From the NCBI GenBank assembly GCA_023014365.1, contig JAEBUN010000048.1, forward strand, positions 186,001-250,000: a DNA stretch of 64,000 nucleotides, written 5' to 3'. This document shows positions 31,770 through 44,609 of the stretch, piece by piece. Source of the stretch: Lepiota brunneoincarnata. Lineage: Eukaryota > Basidiomycota > Agaricomycetes > Agaricales > Agaricaceae. The notes below the pieces were generated by a model. The model was not told the origin of the DNA. It did not search any database and saw only the letters and a program-made list of their open reading frames with translations. The position numbers and the translations under genes were made by a program. Each line of letters begins with the position of its first letter. Within the stretch, counting starts at the first letter, position 1.

Positions 31770-33868
31770 CTAGAGACCCAACACTTGGGTAACCTTGTCA
31801 TGACGGGGACTCATCCTGATACGGAAAGGTACAGGTGAGCGACCGGAAAGGCCGTCGTATTCCTTGAGATCGATAGGCTCTCCTGGAATTTCCTCCATCT
31901 TAAACGCCCACAGCATGCGTGAGATGGCGAGAAAGACTTCGCGTTCGGCAACCCACATGCCAGGGCAGATGCGTCGGCTGTATGTAATAGAAGCAAAGGA
32001 GGGAAGGTCAGATGTGAAAGCATGTAGTGCAAATTGTAGTGCACTTACCCAACTCCGAACATCCAGTGATCGCGTTCCATTGCGTTGGCAAGATTAGCAG
32101 ATTCAGAGGAGAGGGTGCCATCATTGATATAACGTTCAGGCTATCAAGAGAAGGAATGTCAGCAATCAGGGAACCTTGTTTACACTCGTGGCTGATTGAC
32201 TGACATTAAAGGTGTGAGGTTCGGGATGACGTTGGGGGTCGTGGTGCATTGTGTACTAGAAAGGATGTCAGATGTTGGACAGCAGTGGTGCAGGACTGGA
32301 AATACTTACGGTGTTTAGGACGAGGACAGTGTCCTTGGGAATGAACTGGCCGCGGTATGTGAAGTCATCAGTGTTGACGTGAGGAGTGCCAAGCCAAAAT
32401 GGGTTATGGCACCGTTCGACTTCCTGAAAACAAACCTATGGGTTGGTAAGAGTGATGGTTGCGCGGTGATCGACGTACCTTGATGATAGCATGGATATAG
32501 GGCAAGTTCTTCTCATCTTCGATCGTCGGGAGACGGCTGCGGCCAACCACTCTGTCGAGCTCCTCGTGTGCCCTTTGCTGAATGTGTGGGTAGGCGGGGA
32601 TCAGTGCTGAGAACCATTGCATGATGGATGCAGTCTGATATTGTTAGTCGGCTTCCGGAGCCCCGAACAAAGGTGGACATACTGTTTCAACGCCGCCGAT
32701 CATGAATGCTGAGCAAAGTATAGCCATGTCGGTAGAGTCAAGGTCTTCCTCCTCCCGGCACTCCAACATGATTTTGACCAAACAGTCGGGGACTTTTTCT
32801 CCACGCTTTATGCGAGCCTCAATCTCCTTGATCATACCACCGTAGGTCTCTACCAAGCCTGCATGTAGGTTTTTACCACGTGTGGTCATGTAGTTTGGTA
32901 TATGTTGAAGGAGGGGGACGAAGTCGGTCAGATTAGATACCGGACCGGTGCAGTTCCTGTGGGTCACCAAAGAGGGAAGTTCAGCCGGAAATCTCGTGGA
33001 GACCGGATCTGTGGACGACAGCGCACGCACATGAACTCGCGAGATAATTTGAGTGCACGTCCGACAAGGGGGTGATTGATATCGTCCGTGCGAATGCCAA
33101 AAACAATCGTGAGCATGTTGTTAAGTGAACAACGACCGGCGTGGGGCTGGGGGTTGATGGGAGCCAAGCCAGCTTTACCGTAGGCATACAGGTCCTGTAC
33201 GAGGACCGTGGCTTCGTAGTCGAGGACGTCTGTGTAGCCTTCAACGGCGGCCTTGTTGAGCCAGTACGTCGCGATGCGGCGGTGCTTCCTCCTAAAGAAG
33301 CGTGGGAGCCGGAGAGAATATGATTTAGGAAGGAGCAAGAATAGCACATCAGAAATTTGACTGCGAAGGGTGTGACAGAGTAGTTACCATCGATCATTAT
33401 ACGGAGTCGCGGTGATACCACGTCCAGCGAAAATGGTTTTGGATTTAAGGAACATTTCTTTGCGGGATGAGAAGATTGCGCCGTTGGTGACCATGAGGTC
33501 CTTGACAATATTGGGATCGGATATAATCACGAATAATTGGTCACCGAGCCACAGAGAATATAGCGATCCATAGCGTTTGGCCCAGTAGTCGAGGGTAAGT
33601 TCGGGGTAACGAGTGAGGAAGGGGAACGAGCCTAATACGGGGAATGAGGGCGTAACGGGTGTAAGTTTTCACAAGACATACCAACTATTGGAAGACCGAA
33701 GGGTCCATGGGGGATCGGGTTCCCTTCCTTGTCGACGAGTTTCCGGCGTGAGTTGTAACTTTGTGTGAGAAGATAGAGGGTGGCGGTGACGAGAGTTGCC
33801 AGTAAGAGGAATCGAGGGTGGAGGTTGGAGGTAGATATGGCGGATAACCAGCTCGGGTATGATTCCAT
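31770..33868 (-). CDS. Cytochrome P450 monooxygenase
   Basis: Membrane-anchored haem-thiolate monooxygenase of the fungal CYP type; substrate unknown. The start MESYPSWLSAISTSN precedes a hydrophobic anchor (FLLLATLVTATLYLLT) and the proline-rich hinge IPHGPFGLPIVG. Across roughly nine introns of 50-65 nt follow: a C-helix region with WRKHRRIATYWLNK, the I-helix (ILCSAFMIGGVETT), the ExxR-region helix (DEKNLPYIHAIIKEV), the PERF-like PERYINDG and the haem loop FGVGRRICPG. An intron splits the haem loop between GVG and RRICPG, and its Cys ligand is intact. The protein ends VTQVLGL. The I-helix carries GGVETT rather than the commoner AGxDT/S. An alternative upstream Met at 33979 adds 37 residues. 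No biosynthetic cluster surrounds it. Confidence 0.88.
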
Positions 33869-34785
33869 TATAAAAGGTTTAATGAGGGTCGTCGTGAAGG
33901 TGAGGGATACTATGGTTCTTGGTGTTTGTCCAAGAAGTGAGGATAGAAGTTGATGGAAAGGTCGTGTCAAGGCCCTCACTATTTATCTTGTGCTAGCCGT
34001 GTGCCAATACTCCATGTGAGTGTGGATACTGATGCCTAGCCATGTTGTTTCGGAGAAACGCCTTGATGTTTGCCCTCAAGTCCGACGTCGCTTGGAGCGG
34101 CAGCGGGTGGGTATGGTGTAAGGGGTAGAGGTTTGTTTCGTATCCGCGTGGAAGGAGCGGGGGGCGTCGTCGGTCTCGAGGCACGATCTTTTCCGGAGTT
34201 GTGGAGGCTAAGTATCTGGGACGAGCGAAAAATGCAGGAATACAAGGTGGAACCGCCCAGGTGATACCCAACCTAACCTTCCGTTTTTCTACTTACCCGC
34301 CCAATCAACTGGGCAGCTCCCGATACATAAACCGCCCCGACACGGGATACCTTCATTTCGCTCCCTCGGTATTAGATATGTCCATTAGTGCATACAGAAG
34401 CACCTATCAACAGCTGTTTTGCACGGCGCTCGGAGACTGGGCGTGCTGCGGGATGTTTCTGCACGAGGATCACTAGGACTAATCTGTGGATTTTATTTTT
34501 TGATAGTTGCCCCCAACCTTTGGCGGCGGGGAGCTGGCGGTTGATGGCGCTGATGACAGATCCGCGTGTCGGTGTGTGTGTGTGTGTGTTTTTCTTCTTG
34601 ATACGTATGACGCTACTGCCCAGAATAGCGCCCGAAGAAGAAGAAGCCGCGGCGAAGATTGAAATCTGATGTAGATAGCTTACCTCAGCGGGTTGCGTGC
34701 TTAGCACGGCTTTACCCGGTTCCCATTTTATCTGGTCGGAGACGTATCATAAACCTCGCTTTGCCTGTGGAAGAGTCCCAGAGCC
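33869..34785. promoter_or_regulatory. Divergent intergenic region between the P450 and HPP genes
   Basis: About 900 bp with no recognised coding sequence; both flanking genes start here. A GT dinucleotide run lies at 34570-34590. Specific binding sites were not identified. Confidence 0.35.
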
Positions 34786-35652
34786 ATGTCCAGAAACATC
34801 CTCGCCAGTCTGCCGCCTTGGATCAGCAGGTGGCTTGGCTTCCGTGCCAGCCCGCCCCCCAAGAGATCCGACTATATCATCTGGTTCTGGTCTTTCATAG
34901 GCGCTTTTTGCGCCATCTCGGTCATCCAGGCGGTGTTTGAGCAAGCGCAGTACTTCGTCCAGCGGAGAGTACCCACCATCATCGCTAGTTATGTGAGTTT
35001 GCTTGGCAGACTCTGCCGTTTCCCGAATTCTTGACATCGTTACACATTGCTAGGGTGCCTCAGCAGTCTTGGTATACGGTACAGTCGAGGCACCCTTTGG
35101 GCAACCAAGAGCGCTGTTTGGAGGGCATTTCTTTGGTGCACTTGTTGGCATCATCATCACTAAATTATTTCACCTGTTGCCCACCGAGAAACGGTTCGAG
35201 GAGCTGGCATGGTTGGCGGCGTCTCTGTCTTGTGCTGCATCAGTCGTGGTGATGCAAATCACTGGAACTGTGCATCCTCCTGCAGGTAAGCGATCTTATC
35301 ACTGCTCAAGAGCCTTCCGATAAGACCATCACGATGGACAGGCGCAACGGCACTCCTTCCTGCTGTCAGTGCAGAGGTTCGCGACATGGGGTGGTACTAC
35401 CTTCCTGTTGTCCTCCTCTCCTCGGCGCTAGCGTTGGGCGTTGCACTCCCGATTAATAACATTCAGAGGAGATACCCTGTGTATTGGTTACAGCCGGCTG
35501 CACCTGCAAAGGTCTTAACTCCGGCGTCTGCTGCTCCGCCTGAGATGGATGCTATAATGAAGCCGGAGGCAGAAATGCCGACGCCTAGCGATATTACTCG
35601 CCCGAGCAGCACAGAGCCTAAGCCCGTATTTGATGCCATCTCTGCAGTGTAA
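34786..35652 (+). CDS. HPP-family integral membrane protein
   Basis: Three exons (34786-34992, 35054-35285, 35342-35652) give 249 residues. The HPP family has four transmembrane segments; a plant chloroplast member transports nitrite, while the fungal role is unclear. Visible segments: cytosolic start with WISRWLGFRASPPPKRSD; TM1 IIWFWSFIGAFCAISVIQAV; the family core GASAVLVYGTVEAPFGQPR; TM2 LFGGHFFGALVGIIITKL; TM3 with VVVMQITGTVHPPAGATALL, which carries the HPP signature; and TM4 YLPVVLLSSALALGVALPIN. A Pro/Thr/Ala-rich tail ends FDAISAV. Both splices restore conserved motifs (GASAV and HPPAGAT), which supports the model. Confidence 0.88.
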
Positions 35653-37323
35653 AGTTGTTTATGGTGGATTGCCGTTATTTTACATTACAACACCTGGACG
35701 GAAATGTAATTACAATTAGCGAGGCTCCTGAGAAAACATATTTATGTGACATTCCGGAGCGCTTAGGCACTGCTGGTAGATCTGGTGGTACGGGGGATAT
35801 GTGAGTGGCGCGGGGTTTCCTATGGCGTCTTTGAAATTCATAGGAAGGCGTGGTCATTGTAGGGCTGTTCAAAAATAGACCGCTCCTCGACCCTGTCCTC
35901 TACCTTACGTCGCTACGGTGCCCGAAGACTGGAAACATTTAGTGTTCTGCACCAGCGGCGCTCGCTGATCGTGATCGACCGGACAATCTTGTAAACAAGT
36001 TGAAACCCTGGTTTCCTACCCCCCGAGTAATATGCATCCCGAACTGAACACTCATTTTTGTCGGAATACCGGGCACACGCTCGAGACCTGAGCCCGCGGT
36101 CGCATATTCTATAAACCCGCGCCTCGTAATTTTGGGTCATTCCCTTTCATCTTTCTCTTCAGCCTGATCATCTCTCGCACTCTCTCTCTTCTCTTTCTCA
36201 CAATGTTCCCGACATAGTAAGAAGGTTAAATTTATATCAGGGACACAAACTACATAGCTCGACCCCCATATCATTGACCTTAGCACAGGTATTTGGGCCA
36301 AGATCAACAAATTCCTGTAATGCATACGTAGCCTCTGTTGTGTGCCGCACAGCACAGTGAGCTAAGGTAGCTACGAATGACTTGGAGTCCTCAAGTGGAA
36401 ATCGTTCGTCGCGGTTGCGATCGGTTCCTTTCCGGTATATGGCTTCACACCTATTTGGTGCACGTTTGCGGTGCGCAAAAATAACGCGTGGCCCTTTAAT
36501 ACCTAACAAGTAATGTACTACGGCCCTCATCACTCCCCATCTCAACTCTGTCGTAGAGATTGTAAAGTGCGAATATCGCAAATCTCTTCCTGCAAACCAC
36601 TCTCCTCATCTCACAGGATTCAAGGTCGCCGGTACACCAAGCTCGGTATGTTGGAGAGCGCTATCATTCGTTGCTTGTTTTTGCGTTTGTTTATTTTCGG
36701 ATGGAGGGATCCTTCGCAGATAGAAAGATTTTCTAACAAAATCCCACCGCACTACACGCTTTCTTGTGTGTATGTGTGCCCATTCACACCTAGATGTCTC
36801 TTGTGCCCACAGTTGCACCTTAGTGCTCCCACAAATTCTCTTCCCAGCTTTACTATACCTCATGCTTCTGATATTAATTTTGGCATTCACGTTCTCATGT
36901 TCTCCAGTCTTGTTTTACTATCTCGTGGACTGGGGTTAATTGAACTACTTGGTCCCTTCACTCCGCTTCCCCATCCTTCTCTTTCTCTCGCATTCTTGCC
37001 CCCTGTCGTCCCCTGCTCTGCTACTGTTGACGGCGAGTCCTTTCCCGAATTTTAATCCTCTACGGATTGCGTTTTGAGGTCTTGTAGGACGCGCCTCCGG
37101 CTAGGTGCAGTTGGCATCCTGTAGGTCTGTTGTAAGATACTCGCTCATCATCAGGAACCCGGAGAGACGGGCGCTCCCAGCATATCACTTCCCGCTTCAG
37201 GTCGAATGCAGTCGCAACTTCGAGATTTCCCACAAACTGTCAAAGGGGCGCTTGAGAAGTTGAGGATTAACGCCTAGGCTTGGACGAGCATTCCCATGCT
37301 TTGCTGTAACTCTTCTGCCCTTA
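35653..37323. other. Intergenic, no gene recognised
   Basis: About 1.7 kb. The pyrimidine-rich stretch from 36900 to 37060 probably belongs to the promoter/leader of the next gene. No supported ORF. Confidence 0.35.
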
Positions 37324-39987
37324 ATGACTCACAGCCCCTACCCTGTCAACCCTCCCCTCGACTACGGTAATTCAATTGACCACCCTTATAGGGCTGTGGA
37401 TCCATTCGCCGCCTCTATCCAACTTGGACTTCGGAGGAATCGTAGGAGGAGTACCATTAATAGTATCGATGAGATTGGTCTTCCGCACGCCTCTGCCACA
37501 CGTCCTCCAAGCCCAGTCCATGATCATGCCCCGACTCGTGGTCAATCCAGGCGCAGTTCCCAGCGACGACAGCAGCATCTCCAGAGTCGGCCCAGCGTCC
37601 AGCATGGAACTAGACCCTCAAGCCCTGCAATGGATATCCCTCTCGTTGCCGACTCGCCGAGATCCTTTAATACCCTCTCGCTCCCAGGAAATATATCACC
37701 CCCGCCTCATCTTGGGGGCACCAGCCGACTATTTTACCAGGGCTCTCACACTTCTTTGGCACGAATCGACGATCCAGACGGAGCCGTCGTACCTTGAGTC
37801 GGGACCGCATATTCTCGATTTTCACCGACACACCACCCCTTCCACTCCTGGATTTTCCCCTCGTCGAGCGCGGCGAGATGCCATGGATACGACAGGAACC
37901 ATTCCTGAGCATCCTGCCGAGCCCGTCTCTATCCATCCCCGATTAGCGATGGGTCTTGAGTCGAGAGAACTTGAACTCACCGAGGAAGACTTTGGTACCC
38001 AGCCATTCATACAGAATCATTCCATCCCACGCCATCCTTCTCCCGGGGCAGCCTCGTATCCGTCCTTGCACCACCGGCGAGGAACACACACTTCACCATC
38101 ATCACCATCAGCTACCGCAGCTCAGCACCACCAGGGGACTCCGAAGATCATCTACCGGGATCCCCGAATCCTTCTTGCGGGTACACTGTCAGAATGCCCC
38201 CCAATTAGATGATTCGACCGCCCACACCCCTGACATACCACTCAAAGACTACATCACAACGTTTCTTTGCACCACTCTACCCAGCCAAGTGTACCTTCAC
38301 TGTCTCCTCCGCTTGCCATACATGTACTTTTCCCGAGTAAGCCAGATTTTTGAGGCTGCTGATCTAACGCTGGAGGAAATCAAAGAAATGGCATTAAAGG
38401 CGGGCGCCGAGGATAAGATGACATATCAACATTACATGGCGAGATCTGGGAAGCAGTCCAAGCTCCCTGCGGCGTATCTTCGGCTTAAGAAAAATTGGGA
38501 GTATTTTATTGATAATCTCATGCGAGAGTGGAAGACACTCAATATCATTTCTGGTCTACTCCTCTCGTGAGCAATCCTTTCGGGTCATGATGGGTGGTAA
38601 AGCTATGCATCTGATGCTACTTGTCAGGGGAATCTTGACTGTTTTCCAGATTGAAGGAGCTAGCGCCGACCCTATTACTCGCCATGCTGCCTTTTGGTCG
38701 CTTATCTGCGCTCTCCTTAGCCTGCTATACGGCTGTTTCTTTATCGTCAGGTTTTCAAGCATGCGAAAAGCCTATAAGGCAGCCGAATGGGCGATAGTAT
38801 GTATTACCTATGACACTTCCCTCAAACTTCGGCTTATCCTGAGCAGGCTGCACAAAATAGTCAGACAATGTTCTGGAATGTCTGGATCATGCTCGCAATG
38901 CCGGCAATATGGCTAGTTTGGTGAGCAATAGCCAGGCGCGGAAAACTCGAGGTCCAAAAGTCTGATAAGAGCACCTAGGTCAATCCTCGCTTACGTTGTC
39001 TGTATCATGTCGTTCATGTGGAGAGTTCAACCCAACCAAACGGTGTACCCCCAGGCCAATCCTCTATCCATCGAAGCTTTGCGATTATTCATCTCCTCTG
39101 TGTTTGTCATTGGAGTCCTCTATGCTGTCCTTATTATCAATACGCTGCGGCAATATGGTGCTCGTATGGACAAGGCATGGAGCGAACGGATCGAAGGATT
39201 CATTCAACAATCATCCAAGCATCAGTGGCCCAACTCGCAGATGGGTTCACCTCCTATTAACGGATTCAGAGTTGTCCCGCCTACTCCCCCAACGCGCTTC
39301 GGCACTCTTGCACGCTCTTCACCTAAAACGCCTATGATGCAACCCTTCATTCCACTGAGACCAGAAACACCTACACACCCATCTGTTCACCGACATCCCA
39401 ACGGCGCCTTACCTTTTGTGGAATCTCGTCCCCACCAAATGCGAATTGTTACAACCAGTGGTCCTCTCCAATCCCTAAGCCGGTCTACACCGGACGTAGC
39501 GATCCAGGAACCGGGCATGCATCACGCAGAGCTATCACCCTCAAGCCGATACTCTGACCCACCACGAGATTCTGAAGAGTTCCAGACTTCCGATGAGCGA
39601 GTACAATCCCTGGAGCTTCCAAATCCACTGTTTGCGGTGGGGGAGCTAGAAGGGATGACCCCACCAGATGAACTTGACGATTCGTTGACGATTGAAGAAG
39701 AGGACCGGAAGTCAATAGGGTATGAATCCTCCAATTCTGGACTCATTCCCGAACATCCATTGTCGCCGCTAATGCTGGACAACACACCCGACACTCGAGA
39801 TAATCCGGAAGGTTTTGGAGTACAGAGCACTGAGGGCAGACTACAGAATAGGATTGAGGAGGGAGTTGGTGGGGTAAGTCACTTGGCGTCGGCGGGTGAG
39901 CCAGGAACGGAGAGTCGGTCTTTGTATTCTATTCCTACTTCGGAGGCCGTTCACAAATCGGGGCCAAACAATGAGGAACCTTTATAG
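37324..39987 (+). CDS. Four-TM membrane protein with disordered ends, paralogue A
   Basis: Family not recognised by name. It is clearly paralogous to the gene at 44610-47414: both start near a Y-(K/R)-(S/A)-VDPFAAS motif, have a long Pro/Ser/Arg-rich N-terminal region and share a conserved core. The core reads QVYLHCLLRLPYMYFSR, ADLTLEEIKEMALKA and NLMREWKTLNIISG, then four likely TM helices around GILTVFQIEGA, FWSLICALLSLLYGCFFIVR, MFWNVWIMLAMPAIWLVW-SILAYVVCIM and LFISSVFVIGVLYAVLIINT, and a disordered Pro-rich tail. Introns near 38569-38628, 38799-38857 and 38920-38978 join the core cleanly. In the disordered N-terminal part the frame moves twice (about 37780 and 38190); I could not find convincing introns there, so indels or tiny introns remain open. 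Confidence 0.7.
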
Positions 39988-40186
39988 TTAATTATTATTA
40001 ATACCCAACAAATGCGTGGCCGGGGCCACTTTTTTTGCCTCCGTCACAGAACACTACCAGGACTGTGTGACCCGTCACTACTTTCTTCGATCATCCACAA
40101 ATCGATAAGGATAAGCAGGAAGTCTAAACGTTCTACTTCGCACAAGTGAGTGGAAAAATATCACCGTTTGCCCTGCTGACTCGGGT
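39988..40186. other. Short intergenic spacer
   Basis: About 200 bp between the paralogue A stop and the F-box start, both on the plus strand; presumably 3' UTR and promoter. Confidence 0.35.
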
Positions 40187-41578
40187 GTGAAGATGGAAAG
40201 AAGAGACGGACACCCAGGCATTCAGGGCCTGCCCCTGGAAATCCTCGTCAAGATATTGGCATGTGTCATGGCCATTACAATGCCCGATACTGAAGGTGGT
40301 GGCCCTTTCCGCGTACTCGTACCTCCTCAACTGGACTCTCAGTACCTGATCCTCATGCAAGTCTGCCGGAGGTGGAGGGCTGTGATTATTAATAGCCCCA
40401 TTTTTTGGGTCCGCTATCGGTTGGAAGCTACTGGCAGACTTAACGAGGGCCGCCCGGAAAACCAGACATCCCTCAGCTTGACTAAGGAGTGGATATCCCG
40501 TGGGAGAGATTGTCCTAAGGATCTTGTTGTCCTTGATCATTGGTCCGAAACCGTGGCCGATGCCAACCATCTCTTGGCGTCCTCACTTCCAATGATTGAT
40601 AATATATTGCACGTCATCGCTGAGAGAGTGTGCAAACTACATTTTTCGGGCTTGGATGTGCCGGGTTGGAACTCCCTTTTGATGCTGCCTCCTGCCTCGT
40701 TCCCGTTACTCGAGGACTTCTCGATTCGTTGCACCTTTCTGGATAGAGCTTACGCATCACAGAAATCAGCAAACCCAGTATTTTTAAACGCTCCCTTGCG
40801 CTTCGTCAGTATCCACGCTGATGATCTCTCACTTAAATTCGATATCGCCGACCTCGGGTTCTCGTATAACAGACTCCGCACTCTCAAGTTGAGCTCGAAC
40901 AACTGGGAGATTGGTCTGAACAGACTCTGCGAAATCCTCAAGCAGTGTGGATGTCTCGAGACTCTCAACATAGGAATGAACATCACCCTCGACGATCTCG
41001 ATGCGTCAGAAGACCTACAGATAGTTACGCTTCCCCACTGCCGAGAGTTTAGTATGACCCCCAGCTTCTTTACCCACGCCTATTGGCGGCTCGGCCAGCT
41101 CGTTGAGTTGCCTTCACTCGAATTATTCAGTATAGACTGCTTCAGAGGGATACCCCAGGTCCCATGGCAGTTTACTTGGTACAACCGTCTTCTGTCCCCA
41201 AGCATCGATCGACTCAAGACGCTACTTCTTCCCCAATATTCCGCCCCTCCTGTCATTCCCGAGTTGATCCACATACTCCACGGGGCTATAAAACTAGAGA
41301 GCCTCGGGTTGGGAAACTGTGGGCCCCGTGTTGTCGATATTCTTGGACGGATCTTGCGAGGAGCCTTGTGTCCTCTCCTAACCGACCTCTCGATTATAGA
41401 CAAGAGGATCACTTATGAAATCGTTGTAGCCGTTCATGAGCTCTACATCTCCCCTATGAGGCCGGCGATTCCCCTTCGCAAGGTGTGGTTTGTCGATCGC
41501 TCAGGCCATGGCGAATTTGTTGATTTGAAGAAACGGGCACGGAATATGTTGGATGGGCTCCGGAAGGACCGGGCTTGA
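40187..41578 (+). CDS. F-box protein
   Basis: A single uninterrupted exon of 463 codons. The N-terminus has an F-box-like helix bundle (GLPLEILVKILACVM, then LILMQVCRRWRAVIINSPIF with WVRYRLE), the motif that binds Skp1 in SCF ubiquitin ligases. The rest is leucine-rich with irregular LRR-like strands (FPLLEDFSIR, LRTLKLSSN, CLETLNIG, LESLGLGNCG, LLTDLSII). This is the standard architecture of the large basidiomycete F-box families, whose targets are mostly unknown. The start is the first in-frame Met; a second Met lies two codons downstream. The absence of introns in an intron-rich genome is usual for this family. Confidence 0.85.
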   Translation: MKMERRDGHPGIQGLPLEILVKILACVMAITMPDTEGGGPFRVLVPPQLDSQYLILMQVCRRWRAVIINSPIFWVRYRLEATGRLNEGRPENQTSLSLTKEWISRGRDCPKDLVVLDHWSETVADANHLLASSLPMIDNILHVIAERVCKLHFSGLDVPGWNSLLMLPPASFPLLEDFSIRCTFLDRAYASQKSANPVFLNAPLRFVSIHADDLSLKFDIADLGFSYNRLRTLKLSSNNWEIGLNRLCEILKQCGCLETLNIGMNITLDDLDASEDLQIVTLPHCREFSMTPSFFTHAYWRLGQLVELPSLELFSIDCFRGIPQVPWQFTWYNRLLSPSIDRLKTLLLPQYSAPPVIPELIHILHGAIKLESLGLGNCGPRVVDILGRILRGALCPLLTDLSIIDKRITYEIVVAVHELYISPMRPAIPLRKVWFVDRSGHGEFVDLKKRARNMLDGLRKDRA

Positions 41579-42166
41579 CGTTGAGCTCTTTAGTAAGCTC
41601 AGCTTTATGTGTTTCGTGGGCTAGCTTACGGATTTGGTATTTACAATAGAGCAGGGCGGCTTCTGGGATGAAGTAAACTGGGCCTAGAGTACCCGCGGTG
41701 AATAGGGATGAGGTGAGATATATGCATGTAAGGAGCGAATTTAACACGCTTTAATCACTGCCCATGTAAATGATCTTGTTGATGTTCAGGTAAATTGGAT
41801 ATCGAGTACTTGGGTAACCGGCTCAGGGAGAAGGCTTTGTGTGGGATGCGTTTTTTGTGTCTGGTGCTCTAAAAACCGGCATAGAGGAAGTCTGGACCCA
41901 CAACGAAGCCGACGTGCCTACCGTTGGCCTTTATAGAATGCCATAGAGGGCACGTTCCTCATCTGCTATAGCTCCGGCTTAATTGGCTATGTCAAAGCGG
42001 TCCGGCTACAGCAAATCCCTAGATAGCTGCGATTGTGTTTGGGGCTGAACACGAGCTCATGCGTTATCACCTTCCACTGGGCATAGAACATAATCTTTAT
42101 TTATATGCGGTGCGGTGCGCGCAGGAACAAGTGCATTAGGTGATGGAAAGCAATTGTATTGAGCAT
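41579..42166. other. Convergent intergenic region
   Basis: About 590 bp between the stops of the F-box gene and eL37; no coding sequence recognised. Confidence 0.35.
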
Positions 42167-42914
42167 TCACGCCTCCGCCGATTTCGGGGCTCTTTTCTTA
42201 GCGACAGTGTTCTCTCTAATAGATGGTATTAGCAGGTGGATACACAAGGAAAGCTGCGAAAATGATTAAATTAACCGTAAACTCACCTGAATCCATTCTT
42301 GAATCTCCGTGATACATGCCTCAAAGACCTCATCCTGCCGGTGCCAGTCGTCTTTCTACGTTTCGCCTTCTGACCCCATTCGTAGGAGCGGATCTTGGCG
42401 GATGGATAGCCGCACGAAGCGCAAGCTGGGCATTTATGGTAAGAATCAGCGCCCTCTGCACTAGACTGGGGCACACACTTTTGTGTTGCCTGTGGAATGC
42501 ACGATTCCCGCAACGGCGGCAGAGAGTGTGGGATTTGGTGTGCCGTTTACTATTAGAGAGGGTCCCAAGTTAACGACGTTAAGCGGGGAGTACGATGGCA
42601 GCGTGAACGCACCCGAAGGACGAGGTACCTTGAAAATGAGGGAGGTCAGGCTGAAACGAATGAAAGCAAATCCAGGACGTACCTTTTGTCTAATGATTTT
42701 TGTACGACAGAGACACAAAAGGAGTTAGTAATGCCATTCGATCGGACGGTGGAGGACGAAAGAAGCGTAGCGCAGAGTCGATGGCAGTCCAAACGACATC
42801 CAACTGCATCCATATGCATCCAGCACATCCAATCCTTATTTTTCGATGCGATAGGCGGCAAATAGTATGGTAAAGCGGCCTTATGCGATATGCCATGAGA
42901 ACGAACTCACCATC
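42167..42914 (-). CDS. RPL37: 60S ribosomal protein eL37 (six exons, two microexons)
   Basis: Zinc-binding large-subunit ribosomal protein. I assembled exons 42914-42912 (just ATG), 42689-42683 (7 nt), 42628-42613 (16 nt), 42549-42479, 42425-42287 and 42215-42167, all with GT-AG introns, giving 94 residues. The chain begins [18 protein letters not shown], then the zinc ligands CRRCGN and [10 protein letters not shown], the basic core [17 protein letters not shown] and [18 protein letters not shown], and ends AEA. Length and sequence match the family end to end, which makes the microexons credible. An intron immediately after the start codon is common in ribosomal protein genes; here it is the longest (222 nt) and may carry regulatory sequence. 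Confidence 0.93.
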
Positions 42915-44609
42915 TCGCCGTGTTCTTGAGGATGTTGCTATTGCGGTCGATGTGTATTGGGAGGGCCACACTTTCTTTGTTGATGGCTGTTAGGCTCGGC
43001 CGGAATGCGTGGGAAATATATGCCTCTCTTGCTATAAGGGCTACATCAAACCATTGTCACGGTCGAGCCTTGCTGAGAGTCCATTGAACCCTTTCCCGCT
43101 CCCACCACTTAACCTTCCAGTCAGATATAATCATCTGCTACACGTGCCTCTCTCTCCCAGTTATTTCGTATTGCTAACCTGATATTCGGAGGGACGGCAA
43201 TGCGGCCGCGCGTGTCAAAGTGGGAGGGAGAATATCTTTGTACCCACCCAGAGACTTGGCTAGGTGCGTTTCCAGCTTTTGTAAGTTGTTCGGCGGACAA
43301 TTGATCCATTCTTTTCACTCTTTGCTTGGATCTCCCAAATGTCTTTGTCGGGTGGGTATAGTCAATTGCCGTCGGCCAATGAATTCTCCACGGTACCCCG
43401 GTAGAAATTTCATCTGCTTCGTTCTGGGCCTCGTTCTGGGCCTCGTTCACCGCCTGCCCTTGTAAACACCCTGGTATGTGCATAGATGACTTGTGAAGGC
43501 GATTGACTTGACGGTCTCATTATAGAATCTGCCTCTCGGCTACCGTTGACTCCGCCTCAATAATCTTGAGCTCTTAGAAACTCTTCCAGCAGCGTGCCAC
43601 CTTAAAATTCCGCATTTTTGATTGGCACCTCGCCCTCTGCTCAGCTTCCCAACCCTGATCCTTCCCGGCCATGTGTTCATAACCCACTCTTCCCCTACAG
43701 ATGGCGCGAGCGTCCCCTTATCACCAACCGATAGACTGGCCGAGTTCCGTTGAACTTGTCAAATTCGTGGGGTTAATTCCCGCTTCGCGTGTGGTCGAGG
43801 GGTTCCGGCATTTGTACGCCACCTCATGATGCTTTGCAAAGGAGCTCTACGATCGCATCATCTTCGGACTATGTTCTACCTCCCTAGATTCCGATTCGTC
43901 GTATCTCTACGGCATATGAGTAAACCAGAAGCAGTCCAAGCCAGTCATCTCACGAAGATATGGAATGAATGAATCGTAATAGTGGTATTGGTAGGAACGC
44001 GAAACTTTTCACGGAGGAAATTCCATATTGGCTGGCTTTGTTGGGCACGATACCTCAGACTCGACAACAAGGCAGTGCCCCTTGTACCCCGTAGATAAGC
44101 CGTTGGCGCTGTCAACCTGAAGGCTGGCGAACTGCCCATTCACCGTGGTAACTGTTGGGTGTGTGGGGGAGTCTGCTGTCAGAGCTTCTCAGTGTATTTT
44201 TAAAGACCCCTCGCGGTTGCTGGTATCCTCCACGTTTTGAATCCCGAATATAACCTGACCGATGAATGAAATCACAAGGGAGCCTGGTGATTACTGCGGT
44301 TGGTCGTCCCTGAAACGCCAACATATTACTGCTGCCGCTAGAAGGATTCAAAAATTTGAGTTTAGTGCATTTGAGCAACAAACGCCATGGTTGTTTGTTT
44401 AACGTTTAACGTACGTATATATCTAATGTACGGGAACTCAGGAACAAGAACGGCTTGCTCTCCAAAGCACCGATTTTCACTCTTCTACCACCGGTCAGCA
44501 CGTGTTACACTCCTGCTTCCTTGCCAGTTTCGGTTGCTATTTTGACTCGTGCGGCCCTGAAACGCCTGAAAAGCTGTGTAGTTCACATCACATTACTGTC
44601 CCAGAATAA
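42915..44609. other. Divergent intergenic region
   Basis: About 1.7 kb between eL37 and paralogue B. The part near 42915-43000 is probably the eL37 promoter. ORFs here are short and unlike known proteins. Confidence 0.35.

Noticed and set aside
36137..36581. Minus-strand ORFs as a small gene
   Set aside because: Composition and absence of recognisable motifs or good splice sites do not support coding.
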